Below, piece after piece: positions 54,133 to 63,569 of a DNA stretch of 64,000 nucleotides. Within the stretch, counting starts at the first letter, position 1. Each line of letters starts with the position of its first letter. The notes beneath the pieces were generated by a model. The model did no database searches, had not been told where the DNA came from, and saw only the letters and a list, made by a program, of their open reading frames with translations. The DNA lies in contig NZ_JAPYRE010000003.1 of NCBI RefSeq assembly GCF_029936995.1, positions 186,001-250,000 on the forward strand. Direction: 5' to 3'. The stretch is from Henriciella sp. (lineage in GTDB: Bacteria; Pseudomonadota; Alphaproteobacteria; Caulobacterales; Hyphomonadaceae). Both the position numbers and the translations under genes were made by a program.

Positions 54133-55533
54133 ATGGCTGAAAGCGGATACGATTACGACCTGTTTGTCATCGGTGCAGGGTCGGGAGGTGTCCGGGCCGC
54201 AAGAATTGCCGCGCAGGCGGGTGCACGCGTGGCGATTGCTGAGGAGTTCCGGATCGGCGGGACATGCGTCATCCGTGGCTGCGTGCCGAAGAAGTACATG
54301 GTCTATGCAAGCGATTATGGACGCAAGCTCGACGAAGCGCGCGACTATGGGTGGGATGTCGGCGAGCCGGACTTCGACTTTCCGAAATTCATGACCAAGA
54401 TGCACAATGAGGTCGACCGGCTATCCGGCATCTATCTCCGCAACCTCGCCAATGCCGGTGTGGATGTGTTCGAGGAGCGCGCCGAGATGCAGGACGACCA
54501 CACCGTCCTGATCAAGGAGAGTGGCAAGACGATCAGTGCCGACAAGATCCTTATCGCGACTGGCGGAACGCCGTGGCGGCCGGCTCCGGAAGAACTGCCG
54601 GGGGTAGAACACACAATCACTTCCAATGAAATTTTCCATCTCGAGGAATTGCCGAAACAGATCGTCATCGGCGGCGGCGGATATATTGCCTGTGAGTTTG
54701 CACATATTTTCGCCGGCCTGGGTGTCGAGACATGTCTCGTCTATCGTGGCGATACCGTTCTGAACGGTTTCGACTGGGATGTTCGCACAGCGGTTCATGA
54801 CGGGCTGACCGATGCAGGTGTACGGGTCATCACGCAGGCTGTTTTCGACAAGATCGAGAAGCGGGACGGTGAGGAATGCCCGTACAAGGTGCATCTCAGC
54901 AATGGCACGACTGTGAATGCCGATGTGGTCGTCATGGCGGTCGGGCGGCGTGCCGCAACCGAAGGGCTTGGCTGCGACAAGGCCGGTGTGAAACTGAGTG
55001 AACGCGGTGCCGTGATCGTGGACGAGAAGTCGCAGACCAGTGTCCCGAACATCTATGCGGTCGGAGACGTCACCGACCGGATCGCGCTCACGCCGGTGGC
55101 GATCCGGGAGGGGCACAGTTTCGCCGATACCGTTTTTGGCGGAAATGAATGGAGTTTTGACCATGACGATGTGCCGTCGGCGGTGTTTACCCAGCCGGAG
55201 GTTGGCACGGTCGGCATGACTGAGGCCGAAGCCCGCAAGGCGTATGGCGATGTCGATATCTACAAGACAAACTTCGGGCCAATGAAGATCGCATTGCTCG
55301 AGAAGAAGGAAAGGGTCATGTTCAAGCTGGTTGTCCGACAGGATGATCAGCGCGTCGTGGGTGTGCACATTGTGAGCCCGGACGCGGGTGAGATGATCCA
55401 GATGCTCGGCATCGCAGTGAAGATGGGCGCAACCAAGGCGCAGTTCGACGCAACCTGCGCGGTTCATCCGACCGTTGCGGAAGAGATTGTTACGCTTCGT
55501 CAGAAGTGGGTGCCCGAAACGGAATCTGCCTGA
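54133..55533 (+). CDS. gor: Glutathione-disulfide reductase
   Basis: Gor reduces oxidised glutathione with NADPH. The 466-residue flavoprotein has the FAD Rossmann loop VIGAGSGGVRAARIAA, the redox cysteines in GGTCVIRGCVPKKYMVYA (the CVIRGC spacing of glutathione, not lipoamide, reductases), and the NADPH loop IGGGGYIACEFAHI. VFTQPEVGTVGMTEAEA begins the dimer domain, and the catalytic His-Glu is in CAVHPTVAEE near the end. It completes the glutathione cycle with gshA (21689). Confidence 0.96.
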   Translation: MAESGYDYDLFVIGAGSGGVRAARIAAQAGARVAIAEEFRIGGTCVIRGCVPKKYMVYASDYGRKLDEARDYGWDVGEPDFDFPKFMTKMHNEVDRLSGIYLRNLANAGVDVFEERAEMQDDHTVLIKESGKTISADKILIATGGTPWRPAPEELPGVEHTITSNEIFHLEELPKQIVIGGGGYIACEFAHIFAGLGVETCLVYRGDTVLNGFDWDVRTAVHDGLTDAGVRVITQAVFDKIEKRDGEECPYKVHLSNGTTVNADVVVMAVGRRAATEGLGCDKAGVKLSERGAVIVDEKSQTSVPNIYAVGDVTDRIALTPVAIREGHSFADTVFGGNEWSFDHDDVPSAVFTQPEVGTVGMTEAEARKAYGDVDIYKTNFGPMKIALLEKKERVMFKLVVRQDDQRVVGVHIVSPDAGEMIQMLGIAVKMGATKAQFDATCAVHPTVAEEIVTLRQKWVPETESA

Positions 55534-55636
55534 CACGCGGGTTCGAGAATGCCGCAGCGCAAGATGGTGCTTGCCGTGCTAGAGCTTGTATCCTGCACTG
55601 CAATATGATTGATACGCGCGCTGAAGGAGCGGAGCG

Positions 55637-57016
55637 ATGACCTGGACACCCGATAGCTGGAGATCGAAACCGGCAAAGCATATTCCGGAAGACTATCCGG
55701 ACGCAGCAGCCCTGCGTGATGTGGAAAGCCGCCTGAAAGACTTTCCGCCGCTGGTCTTTGCGGGGGAAGTGCGTCGCCTGAAGCAGAATCTTAGCACTGT
55801 GGCCGCCGGTGAGGCTTTCCTGCTGCAGGGCGGAGACTGCGCCGAGAGCTTCAAGGAGTTCAGCGCTGACAATATCCGCGATACGCTGCGTGTCATGCTC
55901 CAGATGGCTGTGGTGCTGACCTTCGCTGCATCCAAACCGGTTGTGAAGGTCGGGCGCCTCGCGGGCCAGTTCGGCAAGCCACGGTCTTCGGCGACGGAAA
56001 CGATCGATGATGTGACGCTGCCGTCCTATCGCGGCGACAATATCAACGGGATGGATTTCACGCCGGACGCGCGGATGCCGAACCCTGAGCGCCTAATCCA
56101 GAGCTATTCGCAATCAGCCTCTACGCTGAACCTGGTCCGGGCCTTCTCGCAGGGCGGTTATGCCGATCTTGCTAATGTCCATCAGTGGATGCTCGGCTTT
56201 GTCGACCGTTCACCGCAGGGGGAACGTTACAAGGCGCTGGCTGACCGGATTACCGATGCACTTTCCTTCATGGAGGCGTGCGGGGTGACTTCGACCAAGG
56301 TGCCGCAGATGGCCCAGGTCGATGTTTACACATCCCACGAGGCGCTTCTGCTTGGTTTCGAGGAAGCCATGACGCGCGTCGATTCAACCTCGGGCGACTG
56401 GTACGACACCTCTGCCCACATGCTCTGGATCGGCCATCGTACGCGTCAGCTCGACCACGCGCATGTGGAGTTCTGCAAGGGTGTGCGCAATCCGCTCGGT
56501 ATCAAGTGCGGACCGGGCATGGAGCCCGATGAGCTTGTGCGCCTGATCGAGACGCTGAACCCAAATGACGAAGCTGGCCGGATCACGCTGATTTCGCGTT
56601 TCGGCTCTGAAGGCGTGAAAGAAGGCCTGCCGCCACTGGTGCGAGCCATCAAGAAAAGTGGCCGGACGGTCGTCTGGTCCTGCGACCCGATGCACGGTAA
56701 CACGCTGAAGACCGATAGTGGTTTCAAGACACGGCCGGTCGACCGGATCCTCTCGGAAGTCAGCCAGTTCATCGATATCGTGTCGGCGGAAGGCTGCTAT
56801 CCGGGCGGTGTGCATTTCGAGATGACCGGCCAGGACGTCACTGAGTGTATCGGGGGCGCACAGGCGATCTCAGAGGCTGACCTGTCATCGAGATACCACA
56901 CACATTGCGATCCTCGTCTGAATGGTGAGCAAGCGCTTGAACTGGCCTTCCTCATCGCAGAGAAGCTCCAGAAAATGAAAGAAGCTGCCGGCGCCGAGAC
57001 GCGCGCGGCAAGCTAG
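55637..57016 (+). CDS. 3-deoxy-7-phosphoheptulonate synthase, class II
   Basis: This enzyme catalyses the first step of the shikimate pathway, joining phosphoenolpyruvate and erythrose-4-phosphate. The 459-residue protein is the plant-like class II type: [16 protein letters not shown] (about 57-72), [15 protein letters not shown], and later [31 protein letters not shown] and [12 protein letters not shown], with the metal-binding cysteine in the first motif. The N-terminus [17 protein letters not shown] is also typical. The MATE gene begins 15 bases downstream. Confidence 0.96.
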   Translation: MTWTPDSWRSKPAKHIPEDYPDAAALRDVESRLKDFPPLVFAGEVRRLKQNLSTVAAGEAFLLQGGDCAESFKEFSADNIRDTLRVMLQMAVVLTFAASKPVVKVGRLAGQFGKPRSSATETIDDVTLPSYRGDNINGMDFTPDARMPNPERLIQSYSQSASTLNLVRAFSQGGYADLANVHQWMLGFVDRSPQGERYKALADRITDALSFMEACGVTSTKVPQMAQVDVYTSHEALLLGFEEAMTRVDSTSGDWYDTSAHMLWIGHRTRQLDHAHVEFCKGVRNPLGIKCGPGMEPDELVRLIETLNPNDEAGRITLISRFGSEGVKEGLPPLVRAIKKSGRTVVWSCDPMHGNTLKTDSGFKTRPVDRILSEVSQFIDIVSAEGCYPGGVHFEMTGQDVTECIGGAQAISEADLSSRYHTHCDPRLNGEQALELAFLIAEKLQKMKEAAGAETRAAS

Positions 57017-57030
57017 AGGGGGATTTCGCC

Positions 57031-58413
57031 ATGCGCAGGCGGGTCTGGCCCGCCTGGGCGCGGCCATCCGACATTGCAGACCTGCTCAGACTGTCTGGGC
57101 CAATTGCCGTCTCGCGCGCCGCGATGATGCTGATGGGCCTGACGGACCTGATTGTACTCGGCCAGAATGCGCCGGGTGAGCTCAACTATGTCCTGAACTC
57201 TTGGCTTCCCATCGGGGTGTCGCTGGGCCTGACCATCGGTCTTCTGATGGGCGTGTCCGTCCTCACCGCCGAACTGGCGGGGGTGGGTAAGGCGCATGAG
57301 ACGGGCCGTATCTTCAGGCGCGGCATGTGGTTCTCACTCTGGTTCGGCGGACTGCTGACAGTGGGGATCGCACTTCTCGCAGGTCCGCTGTTCCGTGGGT
57401 TCGGTTTCGAGGACGACATTGCGGCTGGCGCGGCATCGGTCTCGCGTATCCTCGCCTATGGCCTGATTGGCCATATGATCACGCATGTTGCGGGCTCCTA
57501 CCTGGAAGCGCTCAGGCGTCCGCTTATCGTTACTGCAATCATGTATGCAGGCGTCGGGATCAATCTCGTAATTGATCTCGCGGTCGTCGCAGGATGGTGG
57601 GGAATGCCGAAACTAGGCGCAGATGGCGTGGCCATTGCCACGACCGGGACACGCTGGTTCCTCGTCATCCTGTTCCTGTTTGCTGTCTGGCGGATGACAC
57701 CGGCATGGAAGCCTTCGCCCCCAGGCCCGGAAGGTGAGGGCACACGCCAGTACGCGGTCGGTTATGGCATGGCGGTATCGAACGTCGCTGAATGGGGCGG
57801 GTTCAATTTCACTTTCATCATCGCGACCTGGATAAGCGTGGCGGCCAACACGGTGTATGGCATGGCCGTGCATGTCATCGGGTTCTGTTTCATGGCCTAT
57901 CTCGGCCTTGGCACGGCGACCAGTGTAAGGGTCGCGGAAGCCTATGGGCGCAAGAATGCCGATGAGGTCCAGGACGCTTCACGGCTGGGAATTGTCGCCG
58001 GGGCTGTCATCGGTGTCCTGCTGGGGCTGCTCGTCTGGATATTCCGGGCAGAGCTCGCCGGTATTCTCGTGAAGTCGGATGCGCATGTGGATGGCGTTGC
58101 AATCGGGCCGCAACTCGTGGCGATTGTCGGATTTACCGCTTTCGTCATCGTGTTTGACGGGTTGCAGAACGTCGCCTCGATGGCGCTTCGGGCGCAGAAT
58201 GTCATCTGGCCACCGACCTTCATCCATCTGGGATCGTATTTTCTCATCATGATCCCGATGACCTGGTACCTTGGGCTGCATGGGGGCCGCGGGGCACAGG
58301 GAATGATGGAGGGCGTGCTGGTTGCGTCGATCATTGCCGGGGTTCTTCAGACGGCACTGCTGGAATCGAAAGCGGCGCGCCGGTTGAAACCAGCGCGCCG
58401 CTCCCTGACGTAA
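57031..58413 (+). CDS. MATE family efflux transporter
   Basis: This 460-residue multidrug and toxin extrusion protein of the inner membrane has about 12 helices. It opens with LLRLSGPIAVSRAAMMLMGLTDLIVLG and has LPIGVSLGLTIGLLMGVSVLTAELAG in the first half, with the matching YAVGYGMAVSNVAEWGGFNFTF in the second half, the two-lobe repeat typical of MATE. It exports cationic or organic compounds by Na+ or H+ exchange; the substrate is unknown. The first ATG is accepted; no strong alternative exists. Confidence 0.94.
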   Translation: MRRRVWPAWARPSDIADLLRLSGPIAVSRAAMMLMGLTDLIVLGQNAPGELNYVLNSWLPIGVSLGLTIGLLMGVSVLTAELAGVGKAHETGRIFRRGMWFSLWFGGLLTVGIALLAGPLFRGFGFEDDIAAGAASVSRILAYGLIGHMITHVAGSYLEALRRPLIVTAIMYAGVGINLVIDLAVVAGWWGMPKLGADGVAIATTGTRWFLVILFLFAVWRMTPAWKPSPPGPEGEGTRQYAVGYGMAVSNVAEWGGFNFTFIIATWISVAANTVYGMAVHVIGFCFMAYLGLGTATSVRVAEAYGRKNADEVQDASRLGIVAGAVIGVLLGLLVWIFRAELAGILVKSDAHVDGVAIGPQLVAIVGFTAFVIVFDGLQNVASMALRAQNVIWPPTFIHLGSYFLIMIPMTWYLGLHGGRGAQGMMEGVLVASIIAGVLQTALLESKAARRLKPARRSLT

Positions 58414-58428
58414 TCCCCTCGCGGGCTC

Positions 58429-58695
58429 TTAGATGTCTTTAAGAGCTGAAGCGGGCTTGAACGCTCCCGAGGTTTTCTCAGGAATCTGGATCGTGTCGCC
58501 CGTTGCCGGGTTACGGCCTTCACGTGCGCCACGGGTTTTGGCGTGAAATGTGCCGAAGCCTGCGATTGCAACCTGCTTGCGGCTTTTCACAGCGCCCGCA
58601 ATGCTATCGAAAACAGCATCCACAGCCTTGCCTGCATCGGCCTGAGACATGCCAGCAGCTTCTGCGACGGCTTTTGTAAGTTCACCCTTGTTCAT
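58429..58695 (-). CDS. HU family DNA-binding protein
   Basis: This 88-residue histone-like protein bends and compacts DNA. The N-terminus MNKGELTKAVAEAAGMSQADAG, the VKSRKQVAIAGFGTFHAKTR strand and the arm GREGRNPATGDTIQIPEKTSG are complete HU features, with the DNA-intercalating proline in RNPATG. AGGAGA lies 5 bases before the ATG. It converges on the MATE gene, 15 bases apart. IHF is less likely, given the HU-like N-terminus. Confidence 0.95.
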   Translation of the reverse strand: MNKGELTKAVAEAAGMSQADAGKAVDAVFDSIAGAVKSRKQVAIAGFGTFHAKTRGAREGRNPATGDTIQIPEKTSGAFKPASALKDI

Positions 58696-58790
58696 TGGGC
58701 TCTCCTTTTAGCTTACGGCGATATCTTGCCGCTCATCGTTTCTACACGATTCGGAGGGGGTGAATATCCTGAAAACCCAATAGCCACGGG

Positions 58791-59702
58791 CTATTTCAGC
58801 AGAATCCACCCTTCTTCGGCGGTAATTTCGGGGATAAGTGTGCTTTCCAGGCCCTCTGGCGGCCCGAACAGGCGACCTAGTTTTCCGGCTTCGTCCAGAT
58901 CGTAATAGTGGCGGGCGAGTGCGCGCACCTGTGCCTGATCGGCGACCTCTCCGGTTTCGGGTTTCGCTGAAACCAGAGACGGATAGACTTCCGCGAAAAC
59001 GATATTGGTTTCATCCAGCTTGTCCTGATCGAAGGCTTCGAAACCGGTTTCGAAAGGCCAGATGGCGGACTTGTCCAGCCGGGCGCGGAGTGCCTGCACG
59101 GTTGGAATTCCGAGCAGGGACTGGCTGCCGACGGATCCGGCGCCATACAGCTGCCAGACCGATTTCGGTTTTGATTTGCTATTGGCGCGTACCCATTCTT
59201 CCGAGGCTCTGTATTCACGGACGGGGGAGGGATCGAAGTCCGCTTTCTGGCCAGTGAGCGTCTTTATCTGGTCACGTGCAGGTGCCCCCCAGAAGGGAGA
59301 CGGCCCTTTTGTCATTGCATAATTCAGCCCGGCGGCAATTGCGAAGCGGGTGTTGGAATTGTCCGGTTTCTCCCGAACCTTTGCCGACAGGTGATCATGC
59401 ATGGCTTTCCATGCCGGTTTTTCCGATGTGTCGAGCCCGATGGATTCGGCAGTTCCAGCCGGATAACCGAGGCTGAAATCAAAGCCGATCAAGACCTTGT
59501 CGCCACGTGCCGCAAATCGTTCTGCAAGGCCCGCGATCATTTCGCGGGCCTGCAGCCGTGTTGACGGGTTCGCAGACTGGAACTTGAATTTCAGCCGTGC
59601 ATCCCGTGCAAGAGCGCCAATCCATATGGAATTGGCGCCCTGCGCCGGTTTGCCTGCCGCGCTCCAGTCGACGATGATGTAGGCGTCAAACAGACGCGCC
59701 AT
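58791..59702 (-). CDS. Unknown protein with predicted RNase-H-like fold (303 aa)
   Basis: I do not recognise an established function. The 303-residue protein starts DAYIIVDWSAAGKPAQGANSIWIG and has a second acidic strand VLIGFDFSLGYPAG near residue 78, then VWQLYGAGSVGSQSLLG and FAEVYPSLVS. The paired acidic strands and GAGSVGSQ turn resemble the DUF429/ribonuclease H-like group; similar proteins are sometimes mislabelled as cobalamin proteins. There is no signal or membrane helix. It precedes HU in the same direction, 95 bases away. Confidence 0.8.
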   Translation of the reverse strand: MARLFDAYIIVDWSAAGKPAQGANSIWIGALARDARLKFKFQSANPSTRLQAREMIAGLAERFAARGDKVLIGFDFSLGYPAGTAESIGLDTSEKPAWKAMHDHLSAKVREKPDNSNTRFAIAAGLNYAMTKGPSPFWGAPARDQIKTLTGQKADFDPSPVREYRASEEWVRANSKSKPKSVWQLYGAGSVGSQSLLGIPTVQALRARLDKSAIWPFETGFEAFDQDKLDETNIVFAEVYPSLVSAKPETGEVADQAQVRALARHYYDLDEAGKLGRLFGPPEGLESTLIPEITAEEGWILLK

Positions 59703-59729
59703 TCAAGGCTCCATTCGCTTGAGGGCTTG

Positions 59730-60752
59730 CTAGCCGAGCTTCACCAGCATCTTGCCGGTGTTACGGCCCTGAAAGAGACCAAGGAACGCTTCGGGGGCAT
59801 TCTCGATGCCTTCCATAACCGTCTCCTCGAACTTCATCTGCCCGGACTCTATCCACTTAGCCATGTCCTGAAGGAACTGCGGCTGCATATCAACATGCGT
59901 GCCCACGATGAAGCCACGCAATGTCAGCTGTTTGCCGACCACCTGGATGATATTGTAGGGACCGGGCTGAGGCTCGGTTGCATTATACTGGCTGATCATG
60001 CCGCAGATGGCGAAGCGGGCCATCGGCCGTGCCGCCTCGATAGCGGCTTGCAGATGGTCGCCGCCGACATTGTCGAAGTACACATCAATGCCCTTCGGGG
60101 CGGCTCCCTTGAGCGCGCCAAGCAGCGCTTCATAGGAATCATGCTGTTTGTAGTCGATCACATGATCGGCGCCCAGCTTCTTGACGAGCTTGCACTTTTC
60201 TTCACCGCCAGCAGACCCGATCACCGTGCAGTTCTTGATCTTTGCGATCTGTACAACTGTCGAACCAACCGCACCGGCTGCGCCGGAGACGAAGACGGTG
60301 TCGCCTTCCTGGAGATCGGCTACGCGCAGGATGCCCGCATAGGCGGTCAGGCCCGGCATACCGGCGACACCGAGCAGGGCAGAGTCGGGAAGGTTTGTCT
60401 TTGGCATCTTGTTTGCCATCACGCTGGATGGGTCTGCTGTCCAGGCTTCGCGCCAGCCTGCCATTGAGGTGACGAGGTCGCCCTTCGAATAATCCGGATG
60501 ATGAGAGGCAGTGACTGTTCCGACCGCATGGCCCTGCAAGACCTCACCAATCTGGAAAGGCGGAACATAGCTTTCCCTGTCGTACATGCGTCCGCGCATA
60601 TAGGGATCGACTGACATCCAGGAGTTCTGGACCTGAATTTCCCCTTTGGAAGGTTCGGGTGCTTCAGTGTCCTGATGCTGGAAGTCAGACAGTTTCGGCA
60701 TTCCGACGGGGCGGCTGGCCAGGGTCCATTCCCTTGATTTCAGTGATGGCAT
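59730..60752 (-). CDS. NADP-dependent medium-chain oxidoreductase (prostaglandin/leukotriene reductase, CurA-like)
   Basis: This 340-residue zinc-independent MDR enzyme reduces alpha,beta-unsaturated ketones or similar carbonyls. It has the N-terminal RPVGMPKLSDFQ segment and QNSWMSVDPYMRGRMYDRESY. The nucleotide loop is VFVSGAAGAVGSTVVQIAKI (near 146-165), the NADP-phosphate patch IGSAGGEEKCKLVKKLGADHVIDYK, and later VYFDNVGGDHLQAAI. All of this matches the LTB4 12-hydroxydehydrogenase/CurA group. The true substrate is unknown. It is divergent from the Gfo/Idh/MocA gene. Confidence 0.94.
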   Translation of the reverse strand: MPSLKSREWTLASRPVGMPKLSDFQHQDTEAPEPSKGEIQVQNSWMSVDPYMRGRMYDRESYVPPFQIGEVLQGHAVGTVTASHHPDYSKGDLVTSMAGWREAWTADPSSVMANKMPKTNLPDSALLGVAGMPGLTAYAGILRVADLQEGDTVFVSGAAGAVGSTVVQIAKIKNCTVIGSAGGEEKCKLVKKLGADHVIDYKQHDSYEALLGALKGAAPKGIDVYFDNVGGDHLQAAIEAARPMARFAICGMISQYNATEPQPGPYNIIQVVGKQLTLRGFIVGTHVDMQPQFLQDMAKWIESGQMKFEETVMEGIENAPEAFLGLFQGRNTGKMLVKLG

Positions 60753-60919
60753 AGTGAACTCCTCCTATTGTCGTTGCGCTAGCAGATGGTCTTGCTTGTG
60801 CGCCGTGTGAAGATGGGCTGGTAAGATTTCGCAAGACTCATTGATCCGGGAGGCTGTCTGCTGGCAGTTGCGGTATGGTGCGAAGCGGTGTGAAGCGAAC
60901 GCGCAGACAGGAGTAGGCC

Positions 60920-61837
60920 ATGACAAGTCTCAGAGTAGGCGTGATAGGGGCAGGCGTGTTTGGCGGGCATCATGCCGGCAAGGCCGCCGCGTCCGACCAT
61001 GCTGTGTTCGCCGGCGTATACGATCCTCATCCGTCCCGCGCGGCTGCGATCGTGGAAAAGCATGGCGGCGCTGTCTTCGATGACGAGCAGAGCCTGCATG
61101 CGGCCTGCGATGCGGTCATCGTTGCCTGTCCGGCATCATATCATGAAGCTTCTGTCCGGGCTGCGCTGGAAGCTGGCCTGCACGTGCTCGTCGAGAAACC
61201 CCTCTCGCTTTCACATGCGAGCGCGGATGCGCTCGTTAATCTCGCAGAAGAGAAGGGTCGGGTGATTCAGGTCGGTCATCAGGAGCGGCTTGTGCTGGCA
61301 GCCATGGGTTTCTTCGATATCGAGGAGACCCCGATCGAGATCGAGGCCGTGCGCGAAGGTCCGCCGGCTCCGGGTGGCCGGGCCGGCGATGTATCAGTGA
61401 TCTGGGACCTGATGATCCATGATCTCGACATGGCAGCGAAGCTGATGGGCGATGGGGCCGAAGTGTCAGCGCGTGGCGAGAAACACCATAGTGATCATAT
61501 CGATGAAGCTTCGGCACAACTGGCCTATGAGGATGGCCGCTTTGCCTCCATCCGGGCAAGCCGGGCAGCCGCCAACAGGAACAGGTCTATGGCGGTGACC
61601 TATCCGTCAGGCAAGATAACCGTGGACTTCCTGACGCGCCAGGTCGTCAACTCGACCCGCCATCCAATCCGTGTGGATGTTTCGGATGAATTGCCGGATC
61701 CGCTCGGGGCTGCTGACGAAGCTTTCTTCGGGGCCTGCCTCGGGCTGGCCGACACGCCGATACCGGGGCGTGTGGCCGCAGAAGCGGTGCGCCTGGCCGA
61801 GGGAGCTGAAGAAAGTGCGCTCAAATCCATTGGCTGA
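60920..61837 (+). CDS. Gfo/Idh/MocA family oxidoreductase
   Basis: This 305-residue NAD(P)-dependent dehydrogenase has the Rossmann start VGVIGAGVFGGHHAGKAA (about 6-23), the family motif HVLVEKPLSLSHASAD (EKP near residue 93) and VIWDLMIHDLDMAAKLMGD, carrying the catalytic His/Asp pair. Members act on sugars, inositols and nucleotide sugars; here a role in cell-surface sugar or lipid A precursor chemistry is possible but not shown. It lies 73 bases before nadE. Confidence 0.92.
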   Translation: MTSLRVGVIGAGVFGGHHAGKAAASDHAVFAGVYDPHPSRAAAIVEKHGGAVFDDEQSLHAACDAVIVACPASYHEASVRAALEAGLHVLVEKPLSLSHASADALVNLAEEKGRVIQVGHQERLVLAAMGFFDIEETPIEIEAVREGPPAPGGRAGDVSVIWDLMIHDLDMAAKLMGDGAEVSARGEKHHSDHIDEASAQLAYEDGRFASIRASRAAANRNRSMAVTYPSGKITVDFLTRQVVNSTRHPIRVDVSDELPDPLGAADEAFFGACLGLADTPIPGRVAAEAVRLAEGAEESALKSIG

Positions 61838-61910
61838 CGATACGTTTTTGTTGTCGCAGCCGGTCATCTTGGGGCTTTGCAGCACAGGCATGGCCGTTTA
61901 GATCACCGCC

Positions 61911-63569
61911 ATGACTGATAAGCTGACCATCCTCGCCGCACAGCTGAACCCGATTGTCGGCGATATTGACGGTAATCTCGAACTGGCGTGCCAGACGCTG
62001 AAAGATGCAGCCGGGGAGGGCGCGGACCTCGTTGTTTTTAGCGAGATGTTCATTCTGGGTTATCCACCGGAAGACCTGGTGCTGAAGCCTAGCGCGGTCG
62101 AGGACTGCATGACGGCCATCGAAGCGCTTGCGCATGAGAGCGCGGACCTACCTGCTTTCGTTATCGGGGCACCCTGGCAGGCAGGAGATGACCTCTTCAA
62201 TTCTGTCCTGTTCTGCACTGGTGGGCAGGTGTCTGCACGCTACGACAAGCAGGAACTGCCAAATTATGGCGTTTTCGATGAGCAACGGCTTTTTACCAAG
62301 GGCAAGACACCAGCCTGTGTTGTCGAACTTAAAGGCGTGAAAATCGGTCTCGCCATCTGTGAGGATGTCTGGTTCAAGCGCGTGCCAACCGCAGCTAGGC
62401 AGGCGGGCGCAGAGTTGCTTGTGATTCCAAATGGTTCGCCATGGCGTCGTTCCATTCATGAGGAGCGTGCAGAAGCCTTTGACAGATGGAGCGGGCTCGG
62501 ACTGCCTTACCTGTTCGTCAATCAGGTGGGGGGACAGGATGAGCTGGTCTTCGATGGCGGTTCCTATGCGACCAACTCAACCCATGCCGAGCGTTGCGGC
62601 CTGATTGGCCAGTTCGAGACCGGTACGGCGTTAGTGATATTCGATTGCGGAAGCAAAAAGCTTGTCCTCAGGGACAGGGGCTGCCGGCTGGACCGTGAAG
62701 GCTGGGACATGGAGTACCGTGCCGCAACGCTCGCGCTTGGCGATTATGTCAACAAGAACAGGTTTCCCGGTGTTGTTCTGGGCATGTCTGGCGGGATCGA
62801 CAGTGCGCTGAGCGCTGCGCTGGCGGTCGATGCGCTGGGACCGGACCGTGTCTGGTGTGTGATGATGCCGTCGAAATACACTTCCTCGGAAAGTCTCGAG
62901 GATGCCAAACGTTGCGCCGAAGCACTGGGTGTTCGATACGACATCATCAACATCGCGCCGGGCGTCGGGGCGATGGATGAGATGCTGGCGGAAAGTTTCG
63001 CCGGGACAGAGCTGGGAACGACAGAAGAGAACATCCAGTCCCGCCTGCGTGGGCTGACGCTGATGGCACTGTCGAACAAGTTTGGCCACATGGTGCTGAC
63101 GACGGGCAACAAATCTGAAATGGCGGTTGGCTATGCCACGCTCTATGGCGATATGTGCGGCGGCTACAATGCGCTGAAGGACTTCTACAAGACGGAAGTC
63201 TTCGACCTTTGCCGCTGGCGCAATGAGCATCATCCAAAGGGCGCGCTCGGGCCCGAGGGTGAGGTGATCCCTGAGCGGATTATCACAAAGCCACCGAGTG
63301 CGGAGCTTCGCGAGGACCAGAAGGACGAGGACTCGCTTCCGTCCTATGAAGTGCTGGACGATATACTCCGCGGGCTGGTCGACCGGGAAGAAGATATCCG
63401 TGATATCATGGCTCGTGGGCATGATGAGGCGACTGTCAAACAGATCGAGCATCTCTTGTATATCGCTGAATACAAGCGTAGGCAGGCGCCGCCCGGCGCA
63501 AAGGTTGGCGGCAAGAACTTCGGCCGCGACCGGCGCTATCCGATTACCAACCGTTTCAGGGACGATTGA
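61911..63569 (+). CDS. nadE: Glutamine-dependent NAD+ synthetase
   Basis: NadE makes NAD+ from deamido-NAD+, ATP and glutamine. The 552-residue protein joins an N-terminal nitrilase-type glutaminase, with catalytic triad Glu45 (VVFSEMF), Lys113 (YDKQEL) and Cys150 (AICEDVW), and a C-terminal synthetase whose pyrophosphatase P-loop is SGGIDS (293-298). The [18 protein letters not shown] and [16 protein letters not shown] segments complete the synthetase site. The TGA overlaps the ATG of gltX by one base. Confidence 0.97.
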   Translation: MTDKLTILAAQLNPIVGDIDGNLELACQTLKDAAGEGADLVVFSEMFILGYPPEDLVLKPSAVEDCMTAIEALAHESADLPAFVIGAPWQAGDDLFNSVLFCTGGQVSARYDKQELPNYGVFDEQRLFTKGKTPACVVELKGVKIGLAICEDVWFKRVPTAARQAGAELLVIPNGSPWRRSIHEERAEAFDRWSGLGLPYLFVNQVGGQDELVFDGGSYATNSTHAERCGLIGQFETGTALVIFDCGSKKLVLRDRGCRLDREGWDMEYRAATLALGDYVNKNRFPGVVLGMSGGIDSALSAALAVDALGPDRVWCVMMPSKYTSSESLEDAKRCAEALGVRYDIINIAPGVGAMDEMLAESFAGTELGTTEENIQSRLRGLTLMALSNKFGHMVLTTGNKSEMAVGYATLYGDMCGGYNALKDFYKTEVFDLCRWRNEHHPKGALGPEGEVIPERIITKPPSAELREDQKDEDSLPSYEVLDDILRGLVDREEDIRDIMARGHDEATVKQIEHLLYIAEYKRRQAPPGAKVGGKNFGRDRRYPITNRFRDD

